Below are positions 25,684 through 34,268 of a stretch of DNA of 40,386 nt, piece after piece; the first letter of the stretch is position 1, and each line of letters begins with the position of its first letter. The position numbers were made by a program, and so were the translations under genes. The stretch is taken from the NCBI GenBank assembly GCA_020351775.1, contig CP070666.1, forward strand, positions 5,428,143-5,468,528, given 5' to 3'. This stretch comes from Gemmatimonadota bacterium (GTDB lineage Bacteria; Gemmatimonadota; Gemmatimonadetes; Gemmatimonadales; GWC2-71-9). The notes under the pieces are model-generated. The model saw only the letters and a program-made list of their open reading frames with translations. It made no database searches and was not told where the DNA came from.

Positions 25684-26667
25684 TCAGGGGCGCGACGCGT
25701 GATAGCCCGCCGTGCTCGCCTCAACGCTGTACACTGACTCGCTGGCGGTGATGAACAGGGTCGTGGCGTACCTGCCCACGCCGAAAGCAGCGTTCGTCGG
25801 CTGGCCTGGAATCCTGACGAACGCCAGCTCTTCACCGTCCGGCGAATACACGTACACGCCCGGGTCCGATGCCGGTCGCGCTGCGTAGATCCTCCCTAGC
25901 ACGTCGACCGCCATGCCGTCAGGGCCGGGTTCGGGACGGAAATCCCGCACGATGCGTTGATTTGAGACATTACCGTCCGCGTCGAGATCGTAGGCCAGCA
26001 ACGCGTTCAGCCCCGACCACGTTGATTCGATACTAGCGACGTACAACGTACGCTGATCGGGCGACACGAGAATTCCGTTGGGCCGTCCGGCGTCATTTAT
26101 GACCCGGGTCACCGCGCCGTCGACGTCGATGCGGTACACCCCCATCACCGGCTGGTCCATCGGCTCGTGACCCGAATACCGCGGATCGGTGAAGTAGATA
26201 CGGCCTGCCTCGTCAATGGTCAGGTCGTTTGGCGAGTTGAGCCGCTTACCGTCGACCAGCCCCGCGATTATCACGCTACGCCCGGTGGATCGGTCGGTAC
26301 GTACGACCGCGCGGCCGCCGAAATCGGCGCCCAGTGCCGCGACCAGATTGCCGTCCAGGTCGAACAGGAGCCCATTCGACATCCCGCTGGGCGACCGGTA
26401 GATCTCGGCCTCAGGCGTCGCCGGATCGAGTCGCCACAGGATACCTGCCTGCATCCCGGACCCGTCGGTGAACGTGATGTCGCTGAAGTAGAGCAGGCCG
26501 TCGGGGCCCATGGCCGGTCCCTCAGTGAAGAACCCACCATCGAAGAGGATCTCAACATGGTCGGCCGCGAACACGCCGGCCGAGTCGCGCACGATTTCCT
26601 GCGCCGTGGCAGCTGACGGGATCGTGGCAAGCATGATCACCACTGTACACCAACTACATCCTTTCAT
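25684..26667 (-). CDS. Secreted SMP-30/gluconolactonase-family protein
   Basis: A 327-residue six-bladed beta-propeller lactonase. A signal peptide is visible (MKGCSWCTVVIMLATIPSAA, then TAQ). Metal-binding positions of the family are seen as Glu in FFTEGPAMGPDG, Asn in LNSPNDLTID and Asp in GPDGMAVDVLGRIY. SMP-30 proteins hydrolyse sugar lactones such as glucono-, xylono- and L-arabinono-lactone. Export means it would act on lactones formed outside the cytoplasm, for example by the exported Gfo/Idh enzymes. ATG 26667 has GGAG seven nt upstream and is the start giving a normal signal peptide. It lies 83 nt after xylB and 53 nt before the epimerase gene. Confidence 0.9.
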   Translation of the reverse strand: MKGCSWCTVVIMLATIPSAATAQEIVRDSAGVFAADHVEILFDGGFFTEGPAMGPDGLLYFSDITFTDGSGMQAGILWRLDPATPEAEIYRSPSGMSNGLLFDLDGNLVAALGADFGGRAVVRTDRSTGRSVIIAGLVDGKRLNSPNDLTIDEAGRIYFTDPRYSGHEPMDQPVMGVYRIDVDGAVTRVINDAGRPNGILVSPDQRTLYVASIESTWSGLNALLAYDLDADGNVSNQRIVRDFRPEPGPDGMAVDVLGRIYAARPASDPGVYVYSPDGEELAFVRIPGQPTNAAFGVGRYATTLFITASESVYSVEASTAGYHASRP

Positions 26668-26750
26668 CGCTGCACTCCAGTGGAAGGCGACACTGGGGTC
26701 CCAGTCGGCGTGGCGTTTCGGCGAATGTTGCATCTGACTTCCCTCCTCTT

Positions 26751-28355
26751 CTACGGCTGGTTGCCCATCAGTTCCCTTCGTAGCTCGAACGGATCCTCTC
26801 CCTCCAATCCACGCACTCGGCGGCTCAGCGCCCGGTAGAGGCGCTTCATGACCCGGTATGTCGGCGCACGCTCCGGATCCGGTCGGCTGCGGCGCGCCTC
26901 GTCCAGCACCACGAACGGGTGGCCGATCTCGGCAAGCGGACGCCCTTCACCGAACTCCCGGCCCCACACCCAGGCCGCATGGATCGCCGCGCCGAGTGCT
27001 GCGCCTTCTCCCTCTACGGGCACGGCCTCGACCTCGAATATGTCGGCGACGGCTTGGCACCAGAGCGATGCTTTTGACAGCCCTCCCGTCAGCCGGATCT
27101 CGCGCGGGACCACCGGGATCCTTGCGAAGCCTTCAAACAGATTTAGCACGTGACCTTCCAACACGCCGCGGCAGAAGGTTTCCGCGGTAAAGTCGGCAAG
27201 GTCGAACCCGAAGTACAGGGGTGCCGCGTACGGCAGATCGGGCGTGCGCTCGCCTACGTACCACGGCAGCATCACGCGGCCGCTGTTGCCCGCAGGGGTG
27301 CTTCGCGCAAGCTGGTCGAATTCCTCATGCGACAGATCGAACCGCTCCAAGACCGAGTTGTAGCCGTTGGCCATGTTGGAGACGCACAGCAGCGGCAGAT
27401 GGCGGCCCGTGGAATCGCAGAACGCGGCGATCTCGCCGAGCGGGTCGATAAACGGCTCGGTGGTGCAAGTGTAGGCGGTGCCGCTAGTCCCCAGGCTCAC
27501 CGTCACGATCCCGGGCTCGAAGTTCCCGGTGCCGATGGCACCATACATGTTATCGCCGCTCCCAGCATCGATGCGGCAGTCGGAGGGCAGACCGAAGCGC
27601 GCAGCCAGCGCCGGCGCAATGGTGCCGATGATGCGGTCAGAGGGTGCGACCTGCGGTAACTTCTCAGGCAGGCCAGGATCGATGGCGTCGATGACCTTCT
27701 GCGACCACCGACCTGACACCGGATGCCACAGCGCCATGCCCGAGGTGTCGCCCGGCTCCATGATCGCGACGCCGCCGTCGGGCCCGCCGGTCAGATACCA
27801 GTTGATGTAGTTGTGGACCAGGAACAGGGTTCGCGCACGAGCGTAAAAGTCCGACTCATGCCGCAGCATGTGTAGGATTTTGGCCGCCGTGTATCCGGTG
27901 CGCTGGCTGTTGCCTACCTCATCGATCATGGCTGCGATACCCCCGACCGCCTCGGTCAGGATGTGACACTCCTCCGCCGTTGCGAAGTCGTTCCACAACT
28001 TGCTGCGCGGACGTGCCAGGCTGCCGTCAGCGGCCAGCGCCACCAGCCCATGCTGCTGACCCGACACGGAAATGCATTGGATCCGCTCCGTTGTGACACC
28101 TTTGTCGCTCATGCGCCCCAAGAGTTTCTCAACCGCCTCGATCCACATGCGCGGATCCGATTCTGAGATACCTTCCCCCAGGTCTGGAACCGCTCCCTGT
28201 CGCGTCCCGTAATGGGGTAGATCGCTGTCGTAATCGATGTGATCGATGTGTCGCACCACGCCGTGGGCCGGCTCTATGATGACCAGCTTGCAGCCTTGGG
28301 TTGAGACGTCGAGGCCGGCGAACAGCGGGTTCCTGTCAGTGTCGAGTGGTCGCAT
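26751..28355 (-). CDS. xylB: FGGY-family carbohydrate kinase, probable xylulokinase
   Basis: A 534-residue sugar kinase of the FGGY family. The N-terminal phosphate-binding loop is FAGLDVSTQGCKLVIIE, the substrate signature SVSGQQHGLVAL resembles the SGQMHG motif of xylulokinases, and the second FGGY signature region includes GVLEGHVLNLFEGF and RLTGGLSKASLWCQAVADIF. ATP-binding DAGSGDNMYGAIGTGN is also present. It would phosphorylate D-xylulose made by XylA. ATG 28355 has GGAGG nine nt upstream. It heads the run xylB, lactonase, epimerase and is divergent from the DmsB-DmsC fusion. A gluconate or ribulose kinase role is less likely but would matter for the pathway (see findings). Confidence 0.9.
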   Translation of the reverse strand: MRPLDTDRNPLFAGLDVSTQGCKLVIIEPAHGVVRHIDHIDYDSDLPHYGTRQGAVPDLGEGISESDPRMWIEAVEKLLGRMSDKGVTTERIQCISVSGQQHGLVALAADGSLARPRSKLWNDFATAEECHILTEAVGGIAAMIDEVGNSQRTGYTAAKILHMLRHESDFYARARTLFLVHNYINWYLTGGPDGGVAIMEPGDTSGMALWHPVSGRWSQKVIDAIDPGLPEKLPQVAPSDRIIGTIAPALAARFGLPSDCRIDAGSGDNMYGAIGTGNFEPGIVTVSLGTSGTAYTCTTEPFIDPLGEIAAFCDSTGRHLPLLCVSNMANGYNSVLERFDLSHEEFDQLARSTPAGNSGRVMLPWYVGERTPDLPYAAPLYFGFDLADFTAETFCRGVLEGHVLNLFEGFARIPVVPREIRLTGGLSKASLWCQAVADIFEVEAVPVEGEGAALGAAIHAAWVWGREFGEGRPLAEIGHPFVVLDEARRSRPDPERAPTYRVMKRLYRALSRRVRGLEGEDPFELRRELMGNQP

Positions 28356-28705
28356 TCAGGGTTTCCTCCGCCTCACCGCGATGCGCGGCCGTATCCAGTG
28401 CCGGGCCGAAACGCTCACCGAACAAGTTGAGCGAGCACGCTCGCTGTGAAGTGACTCGCTTCATGCTCTTTTCAACCGGTTCAACCTACAACGCTGGCGA
28501 CACCGTGCACAGCGGTGGGGCCGGCGGCATAGTTCCCGGACCGAGATTCACTGGTGAGCGGCCCGAGGGTGACAGGTCCGCACTGAAGGACGGGGAGTCT
28601 GGCCGGGCCCGCGGCATCAGAGCGGCACTCACCCCAAACACGTCCGGCGATTAGGTTAAGCGCTTGTTGGATCGCAGCTCGACAGGATCAGCACCAACCG
28701 ATTGC
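28356..28705. other. Divergent intergenic region upstream of xylB
   Basis: No gene is visible. It contains several small symmetric elements: AGCGAGC-AC-GCTCGCT (28430-28445), a TTCAACC direct repeat around AACCGGTT (28471-28486), CACCG-TGCACAG-CGGTG (28501-28517) and AAGCGCTT (28658-28665). Promoters for xylB and for the Fe-S gene must lie here, but none is convincing. Confidence 0.4.
28430..28445. promoter_or_regulatory. Inverted repeat upstream of xylB
   Basis: Perfect 7-bp arms AGCGAGC and GCTCGCT are separated by AC, 75 nt upstream of the xylB start. It is followed by TGAAG-N7-CTTCA (28447-28463). The symmetry suits an operator or the foot of a leader hairpin. Confidence 0.3.
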
Positions 28706-30043
28706 ATGCGCCCCAGCTTCGTCTTCGACCAGAACAAGTGCACCGGCTGCCAGGCGTGCCAGCTGGCGTGTGTCATCGAGAACGAGCTGGAGCCGGACGC
28801 GAGTTGGCGTGCAATCCATACCTTCAACGAACGCCACTATCCCGGTGTTCCACTGTTCCACATCACCCTGGCGTGCAACCACTGCGCCGAGCCCACATGC
28901 ATGGCTGCGTGCCCAGCCCTGGCTTATTCGAATGACAGTGAGACGGGTGCGGTGATCACCGATGAGAACAAGTGCATCGGTTGCCGCTATTGCACCTGGG
29001 CCTGTCCGTATGACGCACCCAAGTTCGATCGCGCCAAGGGCGTGATCAGCAAGTGCACGTTCTGCAACCATCGCATTAGTAATGGTTCACAGCCCGCATG
29101 CGTGGAGTTGTGTCCCACCGGCGCGTTGAAGTTTGACCGACTACCGGATGCGGAGATCGTAAACGACTCGCCGGGGTTCACCGCCACCGACATGGGTCCG
29201 TCGATCAAGATCATACCGCTGCGCGAGAGCCGGGCGTCGCCTGAAGTGACGGCTCCGATTACTTCGCCTGCGCACCTGACTGAAGCTGACTCACTCCCGT
29301 CACGCATCGCGTTCCGCTCGGAGTGGCCGCTGGCTGTGTTCACGCTGGTTGGAGCAGTCCTGTTTTCGCTGGTGACCGGAGTCGTGACAACGGGGCTGCA
29401 AGTGAGTCCTGTAGTGTTCTCTGCGACATCTGTCGCAGCTATCGGACTTACCACGATACATCTGGGTCGCAGAGAACGCGCGTGGCGCGCCACGCTCAAC
29501 CTGGTCCATTCGTGGCTCAGTCGCGAGATCGTGTTCTTCTCGCTGTTCGTGCCGCTGTCGTTGGGCTACTTGCTCTTGAGTCGCGAGGCCGCTTGGCCCG
29601 GGTGGCTCGCCGTGACGCTGGGAGCAGGCGCCGTCTTGTCGATGGACATGGTGTACAAGTTCGCCTGCAAGCCGAGACCCAAGGTCCACAGCGCCGGAGT
29701 GTTCTTGACCGGCCTGTTTCTGCTGGGCGTCATGACGTTGAACCCAGTGCTCGCCGGCCTCACGGGCAGCTTGAAGCTGGTCCTTTACCTCTGGCGCAAG
29801 ACGGTGCTCGCAGCGAACGCCAAGTCCGTACGACCGATCGCGAGCGCGATCAGACTCGGAGTCGGTTTTGGGGTCCCGTTGGTGCTGAGCCTACTGGACC
29901 CAATACAGACATACCACTTGATAGTCGCGAGCGTCCTGCTGGGAGAGTCCGTCGACCGGGCCGAGTTCTATGCGGAGATCGAGATCATGACGCCGGAGCG
30001 GCAGATGGCGCTGGATCTGGATGCTGAGATTAGAAGGATGTAA
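28706..30043 (+). CDS. DmsB-DmsC fusion: four [4Fe-4S] electron-transfer protein with membrane anchor
   Basis: A 445-residue fusion. Residues 1-165 are a DmsB-like ferredoxin with four cysteine groups: Cys12/15/18/22 in NKCTGCQACQLAC, CNHCAEPTCMAACP, CIGCRYCTWACPYD and CTFCNHRI with PACVELCPTGAL. Residues from about 205 to 425 are very hydrophobic, with about eight membrane segments, and match the DmsC/YnfH quinol-oxidising anchor (for example FKxLYLWRK-like GSLKLVLYLWRKTV). In DMSO-reductase-type enzymes these two subunits pass electrons between quinone and a molybdopterin subunit. No such catalytic gene is present beside it. ATG 28706 is used because the ferredoxin begins there, though no good ribosome-binding site precedes it; a TTG at 28664 is in frame. 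Confidence 0.9.
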   Translation: MRPSFVFDQNKCTGCQACQLACVIENELEPDASWRAIHTFNERHYPGVPLFHITLACNHCAEPTCMAACPALAYSNDSETGAVITDENKCIGCRYCTWACPYDAPKFDRAKGVISKCTFCNHRISNGSQPACVELCPTGALKFDRLPDAEIVNDSPGFTATDMGPSIKIIPLRESRASPEVTAPITSPAHLTEADSLPSRIAFRSEWPLAVFTLVGAVLFSLVTGVVTTGLQVSPVVFSATSVAAIGLTTIHLGRRERAWRATLNLVHSWLSREIVFFSLFVPLSLGYLLLSREAAWPGWLAVTLGAGAVLSMDMVYKFACKPRPKVHSAGVFLTGLFLLGVMTLNPVLAGLTGSLKLVLYLWRKTVLAANAKSVRPIASAIRLGVGFGVPLVLSLLDPIQTYHLIVASVLLGESVDRAEFYAEIEIMTPERQMALDLDAEIRRM

Positions 30044-30064
30044 ACGAATCACGAGGAACGACAG

Positions 30065-30366
30065 AACCGGGACACCGAGACTGGGAACCCGCCTGAGGTG
30101 GGAAGGACAACCATCGCACGAGGCGTTGCCGTAGCCCGATCGCTCCTCTCGCAGCGTTCTGATCTCCTCCTCCGACTTGAGGCCCACCTTGTGACAACCG
30201 CCACAGCCCTTCATCCCTCCGTTAGAGCAACCGGCTGCGCGTGGAACGCGCCAGCCACATCTGCGGCCTGCTACGGCCTATTTCGGGGCCGATTGCCGTT
30301 GCGGGGAAGCGTCGGGAGCCGCGATGCCGAGTAGAGAGTTGCGGGCCAGGAAACCGGGACGCCGAG
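30065..30366. repeat. Pair of 15-bp direct repeats at the two ends of a gene-poor stretch
   Basis: AACCGGGACACCGAG at 30065-30079 recurs as AACCGGGACGCCGAG at 30352-30366, one mismatch in 15. They lie just past the DmsB-DmsC stop and beside the stop of the zinc-ribbon gene, enclosing the cytochrome-like fragment. Confidence 0.4.
30089..30214 (-). pseudogene. Fragment resembling a multiheme c-type cytochrome
   Basis: A short minus-strand frame reads MKGCGGCHKVGLKSEEE, continues with an Arg/Glu-rich helix and then SGYGNASCDGCPSH. The first part has a perfect haem-binding CxxCH. The second looks like a CDxCHxRH motif, as in hydroxylamine-oxidoreductase-type octahaem proteins, in which the haem histidine has been lost. 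After this the frame is unrelated and runs into the Fe-S gene. It has GGAGGG before its ATG, but it is too short to be a working cytochrome. I treat it as a relic of an electron-transfer gene next to the DmsB-DmsC fusion. The identification rests on about 40 residues. Confidence 0.35.
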
Positions 30367-30954
30367 CTAGCCCATCCCCCTAACCATCACCGCACGGAAG
30401 CACCTAGGGCAGCTCAGTTGCCGGATGTTGCCACCGTCCCTCGCCACGGATGGGCCGACGCAGAGATCCTCATCGCAGCGGGGACAGATCGGTCGGCTTC
30501 CCACCATCGCCATGGCGCGTATTTGGGCGGCTTCATCGTGGGAGTAGGTGGCCGGGGTCACTTTGATCTTCTCTCCGTTAGATCCGACCTCGAGCGCCCG
30601 CCGATCGCAGCGCCTGCGCGGCTCCCCCGATCGGCGCTCCTCACCTGAGCGGAAGTCGGTGGCGCGTGGTATGTCGTCGACGCGGCGCTCACGCCCTGAC
30701 CGGCGGTCCGCTCCGCTCCTACGCTCCACGGCGCTGAGAAACAGCTTCCTGAGGTTCTCATCGGTGTCCCAACCGTGAATCGAAGCCGTCGTGGCGACGC
30801 GCTCTTCCCCCGGCCGCTCGAACACCACCGTAGCGGTGTCGGCATCCGACGTCGGATCCTCGGCGCGGTGGGCGAGGACGCGCGGCTTCCAGAAGGCGCA
30901 CACATGCCAGTGGTTGCCTTGGTCGTCAACATACATAGCCACAGCGTCACCCAT
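30367..30954 (-). CDS. Unrecognised protein with RRSG repeats and a C-terminal zinc ribbon
   Basis: A 195-residue soluble protein of unknown function. The N-terminal part, with MYVDDQGNHWHVCAFWKPRV, looks like a small compact domain. The centre carries repeated basic motifs, ERRSGADRRSGRERR and then EERRSGEPRRRCDRR, of a kind that also occurs as linkers in response regulators and other signalling proteins. The C-terminus has two CPRC pairs (ICPRCDEDL and SCPRCFRAV) 24 residues apart, which form a zinc-ribbon. The start ATG 30954 has a near-perfect GGAGGTG six nt upstream, so translation is expected to be strong. A TATACT element lies at 31011-31016. The neighbours on either side do not share its strand-run logic. 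Confidence 0.75.
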   Translation of the reverse strand: MGDAVAMYVDDQGNHWHVCAFWKPRVLAHRAEDPTSDADTATVVFERPGEERVATTASIHGWDTDENLRKLFLSAVERRSGADRRSGRERRVDDIPRATDFRSGEERRSGEPRRRCDRRALEVGSNGEKIKVTPATYSHDEAAQIRAMAMVGSRPICPRCDEDLCVGPSVARDGGNIRQLSCPRCFRAVMVRGMG

Positions 30955-31057
30955 CGTGCACCTCCGTGGCTGGATACGAACGCATTCGCCGGTCGCTCGT
31001 GCGACCATCTAGTATACGGAATTTAGGGGAATCCGGTTGCAGAGAAAGACGGTGTCA

Positions 31058-31101
31058 CGGCATCGCGGCGGCCACGTCGGTCATTTCCGCTCCCCGCTCC
31101 C
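31058..31101 (+). repeat. Dispersed repeat, copy A
   Basis: Over 31071-31101 this sequence matches 34530-34560 at 26 of 31 positions, with no gaps; all five differences are transitions. Both copies share GCCACGTCGGT and GCTCCCCGCTCCC and are preceded by CGGCATC. It lies just beyond the stop of the permease gene. Confidence 0.55.
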
Positions 31102-31184
31102 TGTTCCCTGCATGTCGCACCCTGCCCGAGACATCAATACACCGCTCCGTGCACAGCCGCCTACATCCGCGCAGATCCGCGGCC

Positions 31185-33893
31185 TTACTCCGCCCGCAGC
31201 GTCTCCATCGGATCGGTCGCAGCCGCCTTCCGTGCGGGGAAGTAGCACGCCGCCAGAGCGACCGCCGCCAACAGGGCCGAGACGGCAACGTATGTCGACG
31301 GATCAGCGGCTGTGATCCCGAACATGAAGCTTTCGAGTGTACGAGAGGCTGCGTAGGCACCGGCGAGGCCCAACCCCACGCCGATCGCCGTCAGCATCAG
31401 GCCGTGTCGCACGATCATCCCGATCACGTTGATGCCGCGGGCGCCGAGTGCCAGTCTGATGCCCATCTCGCGGTGCCGTCGTCCGACCGCATACAGCATG
31501 GAACCGTATATGCCCCCGGCTGCGAGCAGCATCGCGACCGTGGCAAAGGAGATCAGCAGTGCCGAGTAGAACCGCGGCTCGGCAATCGAGTTGGCGACCT
31601 GTCGCTCGTAGGGGATGATGTCGACGATGGGAAGGTCGGGTTCGACCACCCACAGGGTTTCGCGCAAGCGCTCGGCCAGCGAACCGAAGGCCACTCCCGA
31701 TTTCACCGCGATCTGGATCCGATGGGCGGAGGCGTACGGGAAGAAGGGAAGGTACAGGTGCTCGTCGTCTTCGCGCTCGAGCCCCCAGTGACGCATGTCA
31801 TCGATCACCCCGACCACGACGGCACGCGTATCACCGAAGTAGAACGACTTGCCCACTGCGCGCTCGTCACCAAACACTCGCCGCGCCAGCGACACGTTCA
31901 TCACCGCGGGCGGCATAGCTTCGAACTCGTCTGCGTCGACGAATCCCCTGCCCTGCACCAAACGGGCTTCCAGTACCTCGAAGTAGCCGGGCGTGACCGG
32001 AGTTATGATTGCACTCTCCGGGTTTCCCAGCGGCGTGCCCTCTACCGGCTCGGCCACCTCTTCGGTCGCCGGCCGAATCACCTGCATCCAGCAACACATA
32101 CTGCCGCCGGGTGTGCCGAGCGGGATCGTAACCCCGGCCGCAGCCGCTTCGACCCCGGGCAGCGAGCGGACGCGCGCGAGATACTGACGGGTGAACTCGC
32201 GCCGCTGTTCCTGCGGGAATGACGGACCCGGCCGCAGCATGACGGCCGTTATGCGATCCGTGCTGAATCCGGGATCCACGTTCATGAGGCGCACGAAGCT
32301 GTTGAACAGCAGCCCGGCACCCACCAGCAGCATCAGTGCGAGCGCGATCTCGAGCACGACCAACGCCGAACGCAACCTCTGCCTGCCGCGGCCGGCAGTG
32401 ACGCTGCCCGTGGCGTCCTTGAGCGCCTCGCTCACGTCGACACGCGAAGCCTTGAAGGCGGGAGCCACCCCGAACAACACGCCTGTCACGGCCGACACGA
32501 CCAACGCGAACCCCATCACGCGCCAATCAACCGCAATGCTGTCCACCCGCGGGATGCCGCCAGGGTTCAACGCCTCGAATGCGTTGACTCCCACATACGC
32601 GAGCGCGACACCGAGGCCCCCACCGATGACCGAAAGCTGGACACTCTCTGTGAACAGCTGTGCCATCACGCGAGATCTGCCAGCACCGAGCGCGGCACGC
32701 AGCGCCATCTCGCGCTCGCGATCGGTGCCGCGCGCCAGGACCAGGTTGGCCACGTTGGCACACGCGATGAGCAGCATCAATCCGACTGCGCCGAGCAGCA
32801 TGTACAACGTCGTCTTGACGTCACCCACGATGGCCTCGTGCAGTGATACGACCTGGTACATCCGGGGCGACCCGTCACGTCGCGTATAGTGGTCCGGGTG
32901 TTCCTGCGCCAGCTGCCGCGACACGGCATCCAACTCGGCCTGAGCCGCCTCATGCGTGACCTCCTGCCTGAGCCGAGCAAAGACCGTCATGATATACCAG
33001 TTGCGGCTGGCGGCCGTCTCGTCATAGCGGTTGTACGGCACGAAGAAGTCGACCTCGCCACCCATATCCGCAACCGGGCTCTTGAAGCTGCGCGGCAGGA
33101 TGCCGACCACCGTCAACGGCTGCCCCGCCAGCGTGATGGATCTGCCGATGGTCTCCTCGTCACTGCCCCAACGGGTCTGCCAGATGCGGTGGCTGACCAC
33201 AGCGACTCGTGCGGGTCCTGCGAAATCGTCATCCGAGAACAGACGACCGCGCTGCTGGGTGACGCCGAAGATGCGGAAGAAATCTTCCGTCACTAGAGCA
33301 GCTTGCACGTTCACCGGTGCCCCGTCGTTGGTGAGATCGACCGTGCGGTCCCAGGCACCGGCAATCACGGAGTAGGAGTTGGTTCGGGTCTGCCAGTCCC
33401 GCATCAGCGGCACCGAGTGCGCCGGGTTGTCGAAGAACACCAGCTCTCTTGGATTGGGATAGGGCAGTTTCTTCAGCAACACCCCGTCCACGATGCTGAA
33501 GATCGTGGTTGTTGCGCCAATCCCGAGTCCTAGCAGTGCAATCACCAGCAGCGAAAAGCCAGGACGTCTGGCAAAAGAGCGAAACGCGTAGTGCAAATCC
33601 TGCATCAGCGATCCCATGAGACCGCTCCCTGTTTTGCGTGAGATGCTATAGCGAGTCTTGGCTCGCGTATCGAGCCGTCGTCGGGCGAGCAGATAGCGTC
33701 CCCCGACCGCTAACACCTGGCCCCAATACCAGCGGCGAGCGCGATGCACCGCGTGCTGCGAACACAACTCGGCGAAATCCTGTCGCAAGTCGCCCAGGAT
33801 CGATCCGCCCACCGGTCCCTTGGGCAGGCAACCTCTCAACAGCACCTCGGCCACTGCTGGGGGTGCCGCCACTCGGTTGGCGCCAGCCCTCAT
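31185..33893 (-). CDS. ADOP-family ABC transporter permease (MacB/FtsX type)
   Basis: A 902-residue permease of the acidobacterial duplicated orphan permease group. The first 80 residues carry the family prefix (PPAVAEVLLRGCLP and ILGDLRQDF). Then follow MQDLHYAFRSFARRPGFSLL, a membrane segment, a large periplasmic MacB-type domain, three membrane segments and FtsX, and a second copy of the whole arrangement ending with KAAATDPMETLRAE. Such proteins usually have no adjacent ATPase, and none is present here. ATG 33893 overlaps the PadR stop by 4 nt (ATGA), so the regulator and permease are translationally coupled. An export function against lipophilic or peptide compounds is often assumed for the family but rarely shown. 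Confidence 0.93.
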   Translation of the reverse strand: MRAGANRVAAPPAVAEVLLRGCLPKGPVGGSILGDLRQDFAELCSQHAVHRARRWYWGQVLAVGGRYLLARRRLDTRAKTRYSISRKTGSGLMGSLMQDLHYAFRSFARRPGFSLLVIALLGLGIGATTTIFSIVDGVLLKKLPYPNPRELVFFDNPAHSVPLMRDWQTRTNSYSVIAGAWDRTVDLTNDGAPVNVQAALVTEDFFRIFGVTQQRGRLFSDDDFAGPARVAVVSHRIWQTRWGSDEETIGRSITLAGQPLTVVGILPRSFKSPVADMGGEVDFFVPYNRYDETAASRNWYIMTVFARLRQEVTHEAAQAELDAVSRQLAQEHPDHYTRRDGSPRMYQVVSLHEAIVGDVKTTLYMLLGAVGLMLLIACANVANLVLARGTDREREMALRAALGAGRSRVMAQLFTESVQLSVIGGGLGVALAYVGVNAFEALNPGGIPRVDSIAVDWRVMGFALVVSAVTGVLFGVAPAFKASRVDVSEALKDATGSVTAGRGRQRLRSALVVLEIALALMLLVGAGLLFNSFVRLMNVDPGFSTDRITAVMLRPGPSFPQEQRREFTRQYLARVRSLPGVEAAAAGVTIPLGTPGGSMCCWMQVIRPATEEVAEPVEGTPLGNPESAIITPVTPGYFEVLEARLVQGRGFVDADEFEAMPPAVMNVSLARRVFGDERAVGKSFYFGDTRAVVVGVIDDMRHWGLEREDDEHLYLPFFPYASAHRIQIAVKSGVAFGSLAERLRETLWVVEPDLPIVDIIPYERQVANSIAEPRFYSALLISFATVAMLLAAGGIYGSMLYAVGRRHREMGIRLALGARGINVIGMIVRHGLMLTAIGVGLGLAGAYAASRTLESFMFGITAADPSTYVAVSALLAAVALAACYFPARKAAATDPMETLRAE

Positions 33894-34225
33894 GATTCGT
33901 CCAGCACCGCGTCGAGTCCGCGCCATAACTTGAGCAGCGCCGAGCGGGACGCGCGCAGGGCCTCGACACCCGCTCCCGTCACCCGGAACTTGCGCATCGG
34001 ATGTCCACCGCGCTCCGGGATCGGACTACCGTCCTCCAGCTGCCAAGTCACGTACCCCTTCGCCTCGAGCCGGTCGAGCGTGCGGTACAGCGCACCGCGC
34101 GACACGGGTCGCTGCGCCGAGCTTTCCAGCTCCTTGCGAACGTCGATAGCATATGCCTCCTCTCCCTGCTGCAGCACGGCCAGGAGTACCATCTGTTCGA
34201 ATTCACCGATGTATGAAGCAGCCAT
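33890..34225 (-). CDS. PadR-family transcriptional regulator
   Basis: A 111-residue winged-helix regulator. The DNA-binding part is visible as GEFEQMVLLAVLQQGEEAYA, with RGALYRTLDRLEAKGYVT as recognition helix and wing, and HPMRKFRVTGAGVEAL at the end. This short form is the partner routinely found upstream of ADOP permeases. Its gene ends in a 4-nt overlap with the permease. ATG 34225 was chosen because the family alignment begins at MAASYIGEF. The promoter and a perfect inverted repeat just upstream make self-repression very likely, with an unknown ligand or stress lifting it. Confidence 0.92.
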   Translation of the reverse strand: MAASYIGEFEQMVLLAVLQQGEEAYAIDVRKELESSAQRPVSRGALYRTLDRLEAKGYVTWQLEDGSPIPERGGHPMRKFRVTGAGVEALRASRSALLKLWRGLDAVLDES

Positions 34226-34247
34226 GGCTGAGCCTCGGTGTCGCTTA

Positions 34248-34268
34248 TGTATACCTCGATAGTATACA
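34248..34268. promoter_or_regulatory. Probable PadR operator
   Basis: A perfect inverted repeat, TGTATAC-N7-GTATACA, lies 23 nt upstream of the padR start. It resembles PadR sites in size and symmetry (family sites carry ATGT/ACAT-type arms) and covers the -10 box. Confidence 0.6.

Larger units (their letters stand above)
30044..30366. other. Non-coding stretch with short repeats and a cytochrome-like fragment
   Basis: No intact gene. Two copies of AACCGGGACRCCGAG lie at its two ends (30065-30079 and 30352-30366), and a short frame resembling a multiheme cytochrome is found between them on the minus strand. The region looks like the remains of deleted genes. Confidence 0.4.

Noticed and set aside
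28658..28665. AAGCGCTT as a LacI-family operator before the DmsB-DmsC gene
   Set aside because: Only the 8-bp core is symmetric, no LacI regulator is encoded here, and the flanks do not extend the palindrome.
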